Shown here piece after piece: positions 35,502-44,364 of a stretch of 64,000 bases of DNA. A program made the translations under genes and the position numbers. Where the stretch lies: positions 1 through 64,000 of the forward strand of contig JACKIB010000001.1 in NCBI GenBank assembly GCA_020638695.1, read 5' to 3'. The notes beneath the pieces were generated by a model, which saw nothing but the letters and a program-made list of their open reading frames with translations, ran no database searches and was not told the origin of the DNA. Source of the DNA: Planctomycetota bacterium. Lineage in GTDB: Bacteria > Planctomycetota > UBA1135 > UBA2386. Positions within the stretch are counted from its first letter, which is position 1. Each line of letters starts with the position of its first letter.

Positions 35502-35613
35502 CAAGGCGCTGCAACGACACTGCTCGTTGGTGGACAAGCTGAGGAGCAGCAACGCAGCGAGCGGATCGAATGGCCGGGCACATGTGCTGCGAACTCCGGG
35601 CGCGGAGCACTAG
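35501..35613 (+). repeat. Repeat F, truncated copy
   Basis: It matches the inverse of the left half of the F element at 50899-51067: TTGGTGGACAAGCTGAGGAG, then CACATGTGCTGCGAACTCCG and an end GCGGAGCACTAG. It lies directly after repeat B5. About 80 bp without a feature separate it from the HDGPG peptide gene. Confidence 0.7.
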
Positions 35614-35694
35614 CGTGGGTCCAGTTCGGATTCCCGGGTCCGGTACGCGACCGCACCCGCACGCGTGCGGGGCAGTCTGTGTCGTGAGTGCCGT

Positions 35695-35973
35695 TCAGCT
35701 GGCGAGGAAGCGTCGATAGCCGCCGCCAACACCTGGGCCGTCATGCGTGGAAGGGGCGCCGCGCCGGTGCTGCTCGCAGGCGAGGTATCCCCCACCGACC
35801 CCCGGGCCGTCGTGGGCTCGTGCCAGGTAGCCGCCACCGGCACCCGGGCCGTCGTGGGCTCGCGCCAGGTAGCCGCCGCCGGCACCCGGGCCGTCGTGGA
35901 CTACCGAAGCAGGGAGGATCAAGAGCGAGGCGAGGAGGATCGAGAAGGACGAGATCTTGAGAACGGTCTTCAT
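35695..35973 (-). CDS. Small secreted peptide with four HDGPG[AV]GGGY repeats
   Basis: A 92-aa protein. Residues 1-23 form a clear signal peptide (MKTVLKISSFSILLASLLIL, then PAS). The mature part has four copies of H-D-G-P-G-[AV]-G-G-G-Y. The first three are spaced every 14 residues with LARA between them (HDGPGAGGGYLARA); the fourth follows a linker with one Cys (LACEQHRRGAPST) and ends GGGYRRFLAS. The codons in the repeats differ at synonymous positions, so the amino-acid repeat appears to be selected and not just a recent DNA duplication. I do not recognise the family. Candidates are a metal- or surface-binding peptide or a ribosomally made, modified peptide; no modifying enzyme is next to it. 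It is divergent from the 358-aa gene. Confidence 0.78.
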   Translation of the reverse strand: MKTVLKISSFSILLASLLILPASVVHDGPGAGGGYLARAHDGPGAGGGYLARAHDGPGVGGGYLACEQHRRGAPSTHDGPGVGGGYRRFLAS

Positions 35974-36042
35974 GGTGGTCACAGGTGATGCTTCGGAGAC
36001 CTGTCGTGCGTCCGCGGCGCGCGACGCGGGCCACGGTGTGGG

Positions 36043-36074
36043 CAAAAAAAGCCGCGGGGCCGGCGCCGCGCGGG
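36043..36074 (-). promoter_or_regulatory. GC hairpin plus T7 in the leader of the HDGPG peptide gene
   Basis: On the minus strand a GC-rich inverted repeat with a stem of about 5 bp (36053-36057 with 36066-36070) is followed by seven T's (36044-36050), about 70 bp before the peptide's ATG. This looks like a short intrinsic terminator. No minus-strand gene lies just upstream that it would end, so it could be an attenuator in the peptide's leader. The stem is short. Confidence 0.3.
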
Positions 36075-36150
36075 ATTCACGGTGGGCCAACCGTCGATCG
36101 GCGGGCACAATCCCGCGTATGCAGCGGCCGCAGAGCAGTGGAGGGTGTAG

Positions 36151-37227
36151 GTGACCCAGGCGACCCCTCGCAGCGGATGGGTGCTGGTGTTCGGGTTCGG
36201 CCTGGCGGTGGTTGCCGGGGCATTCTGGTTGCGGAACTCGCCCTACTGGCGGCGGTCGACTCCCCCGACCCCACCCGGCGGCGGCAGAACCTCGGACCCG
36301 ACCACCGACGTGAAGGTCGTCGATGCGGCGACCGGGCAACCGATCCGCGGGGCCATTGTGGTGTTCCTCAGCTCCATGGCGAGCTCGCTTGGGCAGGCAG
36401 AGTCCGGGTCGGACGGGGTCGCGCACGTGCCGATCGGCAAGGGCCACCGCGCTGCGGTCGGCGCTTGGCATCCGGACTACTCCCTGTGCTGCGAGGAGAG
36501 TGACCCCACCCCCCAGGAGTTGCGCCTCGCCGTCGTGCCGAGATTCCAGGTCTCGGTGTCTCGCGACCCGGATCTCTCGCGCACATGGCACCGGGAATTC
36601 GACGAATCGGTCGGCCTGGCCATCGAACAGCAGGGCAATCCGGTGCGCGGCGGCAAGGCGTTTCTCGCGACGCGACTGTACCGCCTGCTCGGCCTGCAGC
36701 AGCGCCGGACACCACTGCAGGAGGGAGCCACCGCGGTACCCCGCTATCTGGAGCTGCATGGGACGGTGCAGGTGTTCGGTGTGCCCAAGCACCAGAACCG
36801 GCTCGATGACACCTCGATGCGGCGGGTCGCGTTGCCGGCCACCCCACCCAAACCCGTTCTGCTCGGCGAATGTCCCCTGCGACCGACCGACCGCGCCGTC
36901 GAAGTCAAGCCCCGACCGCAGCTGCCGAACGCGCTGATCGTTCGTTACCATCGGCGTGCACAGGACCGAGGTGAAGCGATGCTACACCTGTCCTACGTCC
37001 AGGATCGAAGCACCTCGCCCAGCCTGGGATCGCCGGCCTCGTTCGTCACCGAACTCACGAACTTCCGCGAGCTGGATGGAGAGCTGGAGTTCTCGGTGTT
37101 CGACCTTCCCGAGCGGAGCTACACGCCGACGCTCTTGTGGCTGCGGGACGGCAAGGTCGAACACCTGCCGTGCCGCACCATCGCGGTCCGCGGGGTGTCT
37201 CGGGTCGACCTGGTGCCGGCGCACTGA
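36151..37227 (+). CDS. Membrane-anchored hypothetical protein with carboxypeptidase-regulatory-like domain
   Basis: A 358-aa protein with a GTG start preceded by GGAGGG at a suitable distance, one of the few clear Shine-Dalgarno sites here. One N-terminal membrane helix (about 9-27) is followed by a Pro/Gly linker and a beta-sandwich motif VKVVDAATGQPIRGAIVVF ... SDGVAHVPI (about 53-95), typical of carboxypeptidase-regulatory or transthyretin-like folds. The remaining 260 residues are not recognised. It is divergent from the HDGPG peptide, with 177 bp between the starts. Confidence 0.72.
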   Translation: MTQATPRSGWVLVFGFGLAVVAGAFWLRNSPYWRRSTPPTPPGGGRTSDPTTDVKVVDAATGQPIRGAIVVFLSSMASSLGQAESGSDGVAHVPIGKGHRAAVGAWHPDYSLCCEESDPTPQELRLAVVPRFQVSVSRDPDLSRTWHREFDESVGLAIEQQGNPVRGGKAFLATRLYRLLGLQQRRTPLQEGATAVPRYLELHGTVQVFGVPKHQNRLDDTSMRRVALPATPPKPVLLGECPLRPTDRAVEVKPRPQLPNALIVRYHRRAQDRGEAMLHLSYVQDRSTSPSLGSPASFVTELTNFRELDGELEFSVFDLPERSYTPTLLWLRDGKVEHLPCRTIAVRGVSRVDLVPAH

Positions 37228-37400
37228 GCCGCCGGCGCCATCGCGGACTCACAGGCGAATCCGCCGCACCGGCTTGACGAGGCCGCAAACCCTCAGGACT
37301 ATTCCTGGGTCTGGCTCCCTGCCCACCCCGCCAGTCGTACTCTGTCTCGAGTTCCTCGGTGCGCCGCACGCCGTCGCACCCGAACGTGCGTTCCCCTTTC

Positions 37401-38837
37401 ATGCCCATGCGCTACTCCCTGTTGCTCGCCGCGCTGTGCGTCGGCGCGTTCCTGCCCGCACAGAATCAGAACTTCACCCTCGTGCGCAATTGGAAGCGCA
37501 GCGCGGGTCTGACCTACAACGACGTCTGGGGCTACACCGCGCCCGACGGCCGTGAATTCGCGATCGTCGGCGAAACCGCCGGAATCTGGATCGTCGAGAC
37601 CACCGACCCCAACAACCTCCAGCAGATCGCGTGGTACAGCGCGCCGTCGAGCACCTGGCGCGACATGCACAACTGGAAGAACTACATCTACGTCAGCACC
37701 GAGAACCGCACCCAACGCGGCTTCCGGGTGATCGACATGGCGAACCCGAGTTCGCCCGTGGACCACGGCTACGTGCAGACCAGCACGTTCATCAACGCGC
37801 ACAACACCAGCATCGACCAGGATCGCGGCATCATCTACTTCAGCGGGAGCAACCAGGGCGTGGCGATCTACGACGCCGCAGCCAACCCGACGAATCCGCC
37901 GCTGATCAACAACTGGTCGACGCTCTACACGCACGACATCTGCATCCGGCGGGGTCGCGCCTACTTCGCCCTCGGTTACAGCTACCAGGTGCGGATCTTC
38001 GACGTGCGCAACCCACTCAGCCTGGTCCAGCTCGGCACGTGCAACACGCCCGGCGGGTACGCACACAACTCGTGGGTGTCCGACGACGACCAGATCCTGT
38101 GCTGCACCGACGAGATCGCGCGGGGCAGCAACACGCCGCACATGACGGTGTGGGACATCAGCAACCCCGCGTCGCCGGTCCAGAAGGGCGACTATGACCT
38201 CGGTTCGTCGTACATCGTCCACAACGTGTTCATGATCGGCCGCACCGCCTACATGTCGCACTACGTCGACGGCGTGCACATGGTGGACATCGCCAACCCG
38301 ACCACCCCGACGCGGGTTGGCCGCTACGACACCTCCACGGTGGCCAGCGGCTACGCCGGATGCTGGGGCATCTATCCGTTCTCGGAGTCCGGCCTGGTCT
38401 ACGCCAGCGACATGCAGAACGGGTTGTTCGTGTTCCGCGTCGAGTGCGGCCACCTCAACCGCTACGAGGTCGGCACCAAGGGCAGCAACAACCTGGTGCC
38501 GCGAGCCCGATTCGACGGTGCCACGCCGAAGGTGAACGCCTCCGGCCTGCAGCTCGTGGTCGAGAACCTCAAGCCCAACGCGCGCTGCTTCCTGCTGCTC
38601 GGCGCGCGGTCGGCCAAGCTCAACCTGTTGGGTGTGCAGGTCAACGTCGACCTGAACGGCTCGTTCTTGTTCGAGGTCCGCGCGGACGCGAACGGCGTCG
38701 TGCGCATGCCGACCCCGGTCCCGAACAACCCGACGCTCGGCAACTCGAAGATCTACCTGCAGGTGTTCGGCGAGGACACCGGCATGCCGCAGGGCCTCTC
38801 GGCCTCGCGGGGCATGTGGGTCGGAATCTGCCAGTAG
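37401..38837 (+). CDS. Secreted choice-of-anchor-B (LVIVD repeat) protein
   Basis: A 478-aa protein with a signal peptide (MRYSLLLAALCVGAFLPAQ) and LVIVD-type repeats: GIWIVETTDPNNLQQIAWY, FRVIDMANPSSPVDHGYV, VRIFDVRNPLSLVQLG, MTVWDISNPASPVQKGDY and VHMVDIANPTTPTRVG. This is the choice-of-anchor-B family. The last 120 residues form the exported-protein C-terminal domain seen elsewhere in the window. The start is one of two ATGs six bases apart. The protein is presumably extracellular or on the outer surface. Confidence 0.88.
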   Translation: MPMRYSLLLAALCVGAFLPAQNQNFTLVRNWKRSAGLTYNDVWGYTAPDGREFAIVGETAGIWIVETTDPNNLQQIAWYSAPSSTWRDMHNWKNYIYVSTENRTQRGFRVIDMANPSSPVDHGYVQTSTFINAHNTSIDQDRGIIYFSGSNQGVAIYDAAANPTNPPLINNWSTLYTHDICIRRGRAYFALGYSYQVRIFDVRNPLSLVQLGTCNTPGGYAHNSWVSDDDQILCCTDEIARGSNTPHMTVWDISNPASPVQKGDYDLGSSYIVHNVFMIGRTAYMSHYVDGVHMVDIANPTTPTRVGRYDTSTVASGYAGCWGIYPFSESGLVYASDMQNGLFVFRVECGHLNRYEVGTKGSNNLVPRARFDGATPKVNASGLQLVVENLKPNARCFLLLGARSAKLNLLGVQVNVDLNGSFLFEVRADANGVVRMPTPVPNNPTLGNSKIYLQVFGEDTGMPQGLSASRGMWVGICQ

Positions 38838-38943
38838 TCCAACCCCGACCGTCTCACCTCGCCCCGCGACGCGACAACGGGGCGCATTCCGTTCTCTGTC
38901 CCTGCCCGATTCTCTCCACCCTCAAACTCCACAGAACCACCTG

Positions 38944-41634
38944 ATGAAAACACTCTCGACCTTCAGCCTGGCCCTGGTCCTACCGGCCGTGGCAACCGCG
39001 CAACAGCAGGACCCCCAGGCAGCCTGGGCGGCCTTCACCGCCAAGAACGGCACCGACTGGCAAGTCGTTTGGAACCCCGCCACCGGCACGCCGAAGGCGA
39101 TCTTCGGCCCCGGCCTGAAGCTCGCCGGAGCGGTGCAGAGCCTCGACGCTGCGCGCACCGAGGCGACGCGTCTGCTGGACACCTACGCCGCCGTGCTCGG
39201 CCGCGGTGATTCGCGCTTCGTCGAGATCATCGGCGAGAAGACCAACATGGTCTACACGCTGGTGTACGACCAGGAGTACAAGGGACTGCCGGTGATCAGC
39301 GGTCGCGCCGACGTGCGGATCAACGAGATCGGCGTGGTCGCGCTGTTCGGCTCTTCCGCGGTGCAGATCCCGCAGGGCTTCAGCATCCTGCCGAAGCTCG
39401 GTGCCGACGCCGCCCGCACGGTCGCCGAGGAGTTGGTACTGGGCGCCGCCTCGCAGGTCGCCGACCACGCCGCGCCGCGGCTGGTCGTGTGGGCCGATGC
39501 CGAGGGCAAGACGCCGACCACGGCGACGCTGGCTTGGGAAGTGCAGGTCGACGAGCGCCCCGCTGCGGTGAAGGTCGGCAAGGCCTACATCGACGCACTC
39601 ACCGGCGCACTGCTGCAGTTCAAGAACGAAGTCTACACGTGCAACATGTGCACCAGCGTGCACGTCGCCGCGAGCGCGGGGAAGAGCCGCCTGGCGAAGG
39701 CGATGGAGCACCGCAACGAGCTGGCCGCCGCGGTCGCGCCGAAGGCGCAGCCCGGCATGCCGAAGTTCGCGTACGTCGGCAAGGTTCAGGCCTGGTTGAT
39801 CGCCGGGCACAACCCGAACGACCCCCTGGTTCTCACGCCGCTGAAGCACGTGCTGGTGACCAGCACCGCGGGTAACGCGTACACCGATGACCTCGGCAAC
39901 TTCACCATCGCCAGCTCCTCGACGGCGAGCATCGTGGTGAGCGCGACCCTGACCGGTCAGTACACCAAGCGGATCCGCGTCGCGCAGGGCACCCAGATGA
40001 GCGTGTCGGCGACCTTCGCCCCGAACACCAGCAACACCCTGACGTTCGGCACCTCTTCGTCCCCCGCGTTCGACCGCTCGCAGACCACCGTCTACTACTT
40101 CGTCGACGACCTGCACAACTGGTTCCGTAGCTTGCTGCCCGCGTCGGCCGCGCTGACGAACCTGGCGAACATGGACCCGCGGGTCAACATCGCCTCGACG
40201 TGCAACGCCTACTACACCGGCTACACGATCAACTTCTACGCCGCCGGTGGCAGCTGCAACCACACCGCCTACGAGACGGTCGTGCAGCACGAGTGGGGTC
40301 ACGGCGCCGACGACGCCTACGGCGGAATCAGCCAGGTCGACGGCCTCTCCGAGGGCTGGGGTGACATTCTGTGCACCCTGCGTTCGCGCCAGCCGCTGGT
40401 CGGCCCGAACTTCTACACGTCGGGTGCGTCGGTCCGCACCGCGCTGAACACCCTGACCTACCCGGCCGGTGGTGGTGTCCACCAGCAGGGCCAGACCTGG
40501 ATGGGCTTCTCCTGGGACCTGCGCACCAACCTGATGACGACGCTCGGCGCCGCCGCGGGTGAGGCGCGCTGCATCAACATCGTCATCAAGTCGATCGTCG
40601 CGGACGCCACCAACCAGGCCGACGCGGTTCGCGAAGTGTTCATCCAGGACGACGACGACGGCAACCTGAACAACGGCACGCCGAACTACCTCGACCTGGA
40701 GAAGGCCGCGCTGAAGCGCAAGCTGCCCTACCCGATCCGGACCAACCCGAACGCCGGCTCCTACACCGTGTTCGGCAAGGGCTGCCCGGGCTCCGGCAAG
40801 ACCAGCGCCAGCTGCGCCACGTCGAACTCCGCCGGCGGCACCCTGCTGTCGACCCAGAACACCAACATCTTTGCATTGGGTGTTCCCGCGTCGACCTCGC
40901 AGTCGATCGTCACCGGCTTCGAGATCTACACCCAGGCCACCGGCAGCCCGGTGACCATCAACACGCAGCTGTACCTGGCTTCGGGCGTGGCACCGACCGG
41001 CTCGCCGGTCGCGACCGGCACGATGACCATCGGCTCGACCGCCGGCTGGTACAAGACCACCTTCGCCTCGCCGGTGACCATCCCGGCGAACCAGAAGTTC
41101 TTCATCTCGTACACCTCGGTCACCAGCATGATGTTCCCGTTCGTGTCGAGCGGGACCCTGTCCGAGCACTACTGGCACCCGCCGACGGGTACCACCTGGA
41201 ACGGACCGTTCTCGACCCAGCGCTGGGCGTGGAAGGTCAACTGCCAGGGCGGCAACGGCGGCGCCATCCCGATTCTGACGAACGTCGGCGTGCCGGAGAT
41301 CGGCAGCAGCTTCCAGGTGAACCTGTCGGATGCGAAGGTCAGCACCGGTGGTCTGTTGTTGGTCGGCGCCTCGGACAAGGTGTGGGGCAGCCTCCCGCTG
41401 CCGCTCAACCTCGCGGTGGTGAACGCTCCGCTGTGCACGCTGTACTGCTCGGGTGAGATCCTGGTCGGGATCAACACCTCCAGCACCGGCACGTACGTGC
41501 AGAACTTCTCGATTCCGAACAACGCGGCGTTGTTCGGCGCGGTGTTCTTCAACCAGTACGCACTGACCGACTCGGCCAACGGCTTCGGCGTCGTGTTCAG
41601 CAACGCGGGCGCCGGCAAGGTCGGCAAGCCCTGA
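38944..41634 (+). CDS. Secreted zinc metalloprotease (HEWGH, gluzincin/fungalysin-like)
   Basis: An 896-aa exported protein with a signal peptide (LSTFSLALVLPAVATAQ). The N-terminal pro-region includes an FTP-like block (YTLVYDQEYKGLPVISGRAD), as in propeptides of M4/M36 proteases. The zinc site is HEWGH at 449-453 (YETVVQHEWGHGADD), with a probable third ligand Glu470 in GLSEGWGDIL. A region with several Cys and a beta-rich C-terminal part follow. It resembles M4/M36-type peptidases, with a shorter spacing to the third ligand. The role is extracellular protein degradation or maturation. Confidence 0.87.
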   Translation: MKTLSTFSLALVLPAVATAQQQDPQAAWAAFTAKNGTDWQVVWNPATGTPKAIFGPGLKLAGAVQSLDAARTEATRLLDTYAAVLGRGDSRFVEIIGEKTNMVYTLVYDQEYKGLPVISGRADVRINEIGVVALFGSSAVQIPQGFSILPKLGADAARTVAEELVLGAASQVADHAAPRLVVWADAEGKTPTTATLAWEVQVDERPAAVKVGKAYIDALTGALLQFKNEVYTCNMCTSVHVAASAGKSRLAKAMEHRNELAAAVAPKAQPGMPKFAYVGKVQAWLIAGHNPNDPLVLTPLKHVLVTSTAGNAYTDDLGNFTIASSSTASIVVSATLTGQYTKRIRVAQGTQMSVSATFAPNTSNTLTFGTSSSPAFDRSQTTVYYFVDDLHNWFRSLLPASAALTNLANMDPRVNIASTCNAYYTGYTINFYAAGGSCNHTAYETVVQHEWGHGADDAYGGISQVDGLSEGWGDILCTLRSRQPLVGPNFYTSGASVRTALNTLTYPAGGGVHQQGQTWMGFSWDLRTNLMTTLGAAAGEARCINIVIKSIVADATNQADAVREVFIQDDDDGNLNNGTPNYLDLEKAALKRKLPYPIRTNPNAGSYTVFGKGCPGSGKTSASCATSNSAGGTLLSTQNTNIFALGVPASTSQSIVTGFEIYTQATGSPVTINTQLYLASGVAPTGSPVATGTMTIGSTAGWYKTTFASPVTIPANQKFFISYTSVTSMMFPFVSSGTLSEHYWHPPTGTTWNGPFSTQRWAWKVNCQGGNGGAIPILTNVGVPEIGSSFQVNLSDAKVSTGGLLLVGASDKVWGSLPLPLNLAVVNAPLCTLYCSGEILVGINTSSTGTYVQNFSIPNNAALFGAVFFNQYALTDSANGFGVVFSNAGAGKVGKP

Positions 41635-41637
41635 CGT

Positions 41638-41685
41638 AGAGGGGAGGCTGCCCAAGGGTGACGGCACCCGCGGGTAGCCTCCTCT
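41638..41685 (+). terminator. Branched hairpin after the metalloprotease
   Basis: An outer stem (AGAGGGGAGGCTGCCC with GGGTAGCCTCCTCT, one bulge or mismatch) encloses a second hairpin GGGTG-ACGG-CACCC. It starts 4 bp after the stop codon. No T-run follows, but the strength and place of the stem suggest a terminator or an mRNA end-stabiliser. Confidence 0.5.
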
Positions 41686-41727
41686 GGCCGAGCCGGCGAA
41701 CGGGTTCCCGCCGCCGGCGGCCGCGAG

Positions 41728-42405
41728 TCAGAGCGCGATGGCAGACTCTGGCTCTCCGGGTGTGGCGCTCCGCGCCAGCCCGGCGATCGCATCGGTCGAT
41801 CGTCCGGGCAGCACTCCGACTCCCGCCAACCCGGCCACCAGACAGCTGGCAATCGGTGCGGCGCGGATGATCCACACCGCGGTGCCTTCCCCATCCCGGG
41901 GCGGTTCGACCGCATGATCTCCGTGGACGCCCGCCAGGGCGACGTGCGCCAAGTCGTCGTGCAGCCGGGCGCGCTGCCCCGCGTCCGACACCAACCGTTC
42001 CACCACCAGGGCAGCGAACTCGACGTCCAGGTCGACCTCTCCACTGCCGTGCAGCATGTGCCGGTGGAAGCGGTCGAGGTCGCGGCGCAGCTCCGCGGGG
42101 GTCAACGCCCCCGCCTCGAACAAGTCCCAACGCAGGGCATGGTCCGCAGCCACGCAGTCGACCATCCGCGCCGGACTCGCGCCGAGGTGTCGTCGGAGGT
42201 TCCCGGGCAGGAGGTGACGCAACCCTCGCGGCCGCCCCGTGCGGGTGTGGCCGGGCGCGGGGTAGCGACAGCGTGACGCGTAGCACAGGTTGCGCAGGAC
42301 GCGCAGCTCGAGGTCGGCGCGGTCGCTGACTCCGGCGGCCAGCATCTGGTCCAGGACGACAATCTCGAGGCGAGGATGGGGGCGTGGGCGTGACGTTGCG
42401 GGCAT
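41728..42405 (-). CDS. Hypothetical protein
   Basis: A 225-aa protein I do not recognise. The N-terminal part is Arg/Pro-rich; the middle is helical and acidic (LRRDLDRFHRHMLHGSGEVD, VEFAALVVERLVSDAGQRAR); near the C-terminus is a hydrophobic stretch (APIASCLVAGLAGVGVLPG) that could be one membrane helix. The ATG at 42405 is the best internal start; the frame is open a little further. It is divergent from the PhcB-like methyltransferase, separated by 237 bp. Confidence 0.55.
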   Translation of the reverse strand: MPATSRPRPHPRLEIVVLDQMLAAGVSDRADLELRVLRNLCYASRCRYPAPGHTRTGRPRGLRHLLPGNLRRHLGASPARMVDCVAADHALRWDLFEAGALTPAELRRDLDRFHRHMLHGSGEVDLDVEFAALVVERLVSDAGQRARLHDDLAHVALAGVHGDHAVEPPRDGEGTAVWIIRAAPIASCLVAGLAGVGVLPGRSTDAIAGLARSATPGEPESAIAL

Positions 42406-42642
42406 CGGCGAACGCGGGAAGTGGGTGGCTGACGCCGCACAAGGCGCGCCGCCGGGCGCGGACCTGACGCACGATCTCGGATCTGCGGCCACTGGCAGGA
42501 GAACCGGAAGTCACTCGCAGGATGCCGCGGCGACGCAACGGGTCCCCCGAAGGGCCGGGGGAACCGCGACGCCGGGGCCGGGCCGGCAGCTTGTTTCGAG
42601 ATTCGACGTCAGGTCGCCGGCGCCGCAGACGCTGCACGGGAC

Positions 42643-43605
42643 ATGCAGTCCGCAACCAATCCCGCCCGCCCCATACCCGAAGACCGCGCACCTGTGCATG
42701 GCGTCACTCCGCTCCTCGACCGCGTCCACCGAAGACTCAGCTCCGGGGAAGTCGGCACCGGTATGCGCGACCTGTTCACCGGGCTGCTGGACGCCCGCCA
42801 GTGCGCCACGGGCGAATCCTGGCGTCGGTTGGCCCGTCAGGTGGCGATCGAGCACCCGCTGCGCCGACTGATCCATCAAGACCCGATGTGCCGGCGCAGC
42901 TACGACAAGCCGCGCGGCTACGCCGGGGACGCAGTGCTGCTCGACTACATCTACCGGATCCTCGACCCGGCGGACGCCAGCTCGATCGGCCGCGCGATCT
43001 ACGACTACAACACCGGGCGTCCGGCTGCGCGCGCCGTGCGCCACCGCCGTGAGTGGATCGCGTTCACCATCGACCGCGTCGCCGAGCAGGCCCCCGTTCC
43101 CGCCCGGGTGTTGTCGATCGCTTGTGGTCACTTGCGCGAGGCGGAGCTGTCGGCAGCGATGCGCAATGCTTGGCTCGAAGAAGTGGTCGCGCTGGACTCC
43201 GATCCGGACAGCCTGCGGGTCGCTGCCGCTCACGCCCCCGGACCGATCTCCACGGTGGAGATGTCCGTCGGCCGACTGATGGCGCGCCCCGACCCGCTCG
43301 GCCGCTTCGATCTCGTCTACTCGGCCGGACTGTTCGACTACCTCGACCTGCGGGTCGCTACGCGCCTGGTCGAGACCATGTTCGCGATGCTCCGCCCGGG
43401 CGGCCGCTTGCTGTTCAGCAACTTCCTGCCCACGGTTCCCGATGCCGGCTACATGGAGTCGTACATGGGCTGGGATCTGATCTACCGCGACCACGAACAG
43501 CTGGCCGAGACGTTCGCCACGCTGCCGCGCGACGACATCGCCGAGTCCCGCGTCTACTCGGATCCGTATGCCTCGATCGGCTATGTCGAGGTCGTGCGGC
43601 GCTGA
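42643..43605 (+). CDS. PhcB-like SAM-dependent methyltransferase
   Basis: A 320-aa protein. The block DKPRGYAGDAVLLDYIYRI (about 88-106) is the mark of proteins annotated as extracellular-factor (3-hydroxypalmitate methyl ester) synthesis enzymes of the PhcB type. The methyltransferase fold follows: VLSIACGHLREAELS at about 158 (motif I), VALDSDPDSL, FDLVYSAGLFDYLDL and LLFSNF. In Ralstonia, PhcB makes a methyl-ester quorum signal; whether this homologue makes a signal is unknown. It lies 173 bp before an ECF sigma factor on the same strand. Confidence 0.8.
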   Translation: MQSATNPARPIPEDRAPVHGVTPLLDRVHRRLSSGEVGTGMRDLFTGLLDARQCATGESWRRLARQVAIEHPLRRLIHQDPMCRRSYDKPRGYAGDAVLLDYIYRILDPADASSIGRAIYDYNTGRPAARAVRHRREWIAFTIDRVAEQAPVPARVLSIACGHLREAELSAAMRNAWLEEVVALDSDPDSLRVAAAHAPGPISTVEMSVGRLMARPDPLGRFDLVYSAGLFDYLDLRVATRLVETMFAMLRPGGRLLFSNFLPTVPDAGYMESYMGWDLIYRDHEQLAETFATLPRDDIAESRVYSDPYASIGYVEVVRR

Positions 43606-43778
43606 CTCGCATGGATCGTCTCGACACCCGAGCGGCGCCTCGGCCGCGGCATCCCGGAAGGGAGTGGCCTGGGCCCCGACCGCACGCCGGCGCGAGCCAC
43701 CGCGCTCTCCCGGCGAAACGCCAGCAGCCACGACGCCCACCAGGTGTTCTGGCCTGCTGCATCGACTACATTCCCCAT

Positions 43779-44363
43779 GTGAGTTCGCCGAAGCATGACG
43801 GGGCATTCGAGGGCTCGATCACGGCGCTGTTCGCGCGCCTGCGAGAAGGCGACGAAGTGGCTCGCGAGGAGCTGTTCCGCGTCACGCACGACGAACTCCA
43901 CCGTCTGGCCCGGCAGAGCATGCGTGGCGAAGCGATGGGCCACACCCTGCAACCGACCGCGCTGGTGCACGAAGTCTATCTACGGCTCGGCCCGCGGCTC
44001 GGCGAGTGGCAGGACCGAAGCCACTTCCTGCGCGCCGCCGCTCGGGCGATGCGTCGGATCCTGGTGGACCACGCGCGACGCAAGCGGACTCACAAGCGCA
44101 GCGCGCAGCGACTCGACATCGATCTCGACGCCCTGGTCGGCCGCTACGACGAACGTGCGATCGACCTGCTGCAGCTCGACAGCGCACTCGACCAGCTCGC
44201 AGAACGCGATCCCGGCAGCGCCGAACTGATCGACCTGCACTTCTTCGGAGGCCAGACGATGGCCGACTGTGCCCAGCTGCTGGGTGTCTCGGAGCGGCAG
44301 GCCTACCGCCGTTGGCAGGTGGCGCGAGGGTTCCTCCACCGCGCTCTGACGCGAGGGTCGTGA
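43779..44363 (+). CDS. ECF-type RNA polymerase sigma factor (planctomycete Sig-70_X6 type)
   Basis: A 194-aa sigma factor with a GTG start. Region 2 includes FRVTHDELHRLARQSMRGE and TLQPTALVHEVYLRLG, which is characteristic of the ECF group common in Planctomycetes; then FLRAAARAMRRILVDHARRK. Region 4 is SAELIDLHFFGGQTMADCAQ with a helix-turn-helix ending GVSERQAYRRWQVAR. The kinase gene starts 1 bp after its stop, so the pair is probably co-transcribed and the kinase may control the sigma factor, as proposed for this group. Confidence 0.9.
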   Translation: MSSPKHDGAFEGSITALFARLREGDEVAREELFRVTHDELHRLARQSMRGEAMGHTLQPTALVHEVYLRLGPRLGEWQDRSHFLRAAARAMRRILVDHARRKRTHKRSAQRLDIDLDALVGRYDERAIDLLQLDSALDQLAERDPGSAELIDLHFFGGQTMADCAQLLGVSERQAYRRWQVARGFLHRALTRGS

Positions 44364-44364
44364 G

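Noticed and set aside
38980..41667. An 895-codon open frame on the minus strand opposite the metalloprotease
   Set aside because: Its translation is Arg/Val/Asp-rich without domains and mirrors the codon bias of the plus-strand gene, which has a signal peptide, HEWGH site and conserved blocks.
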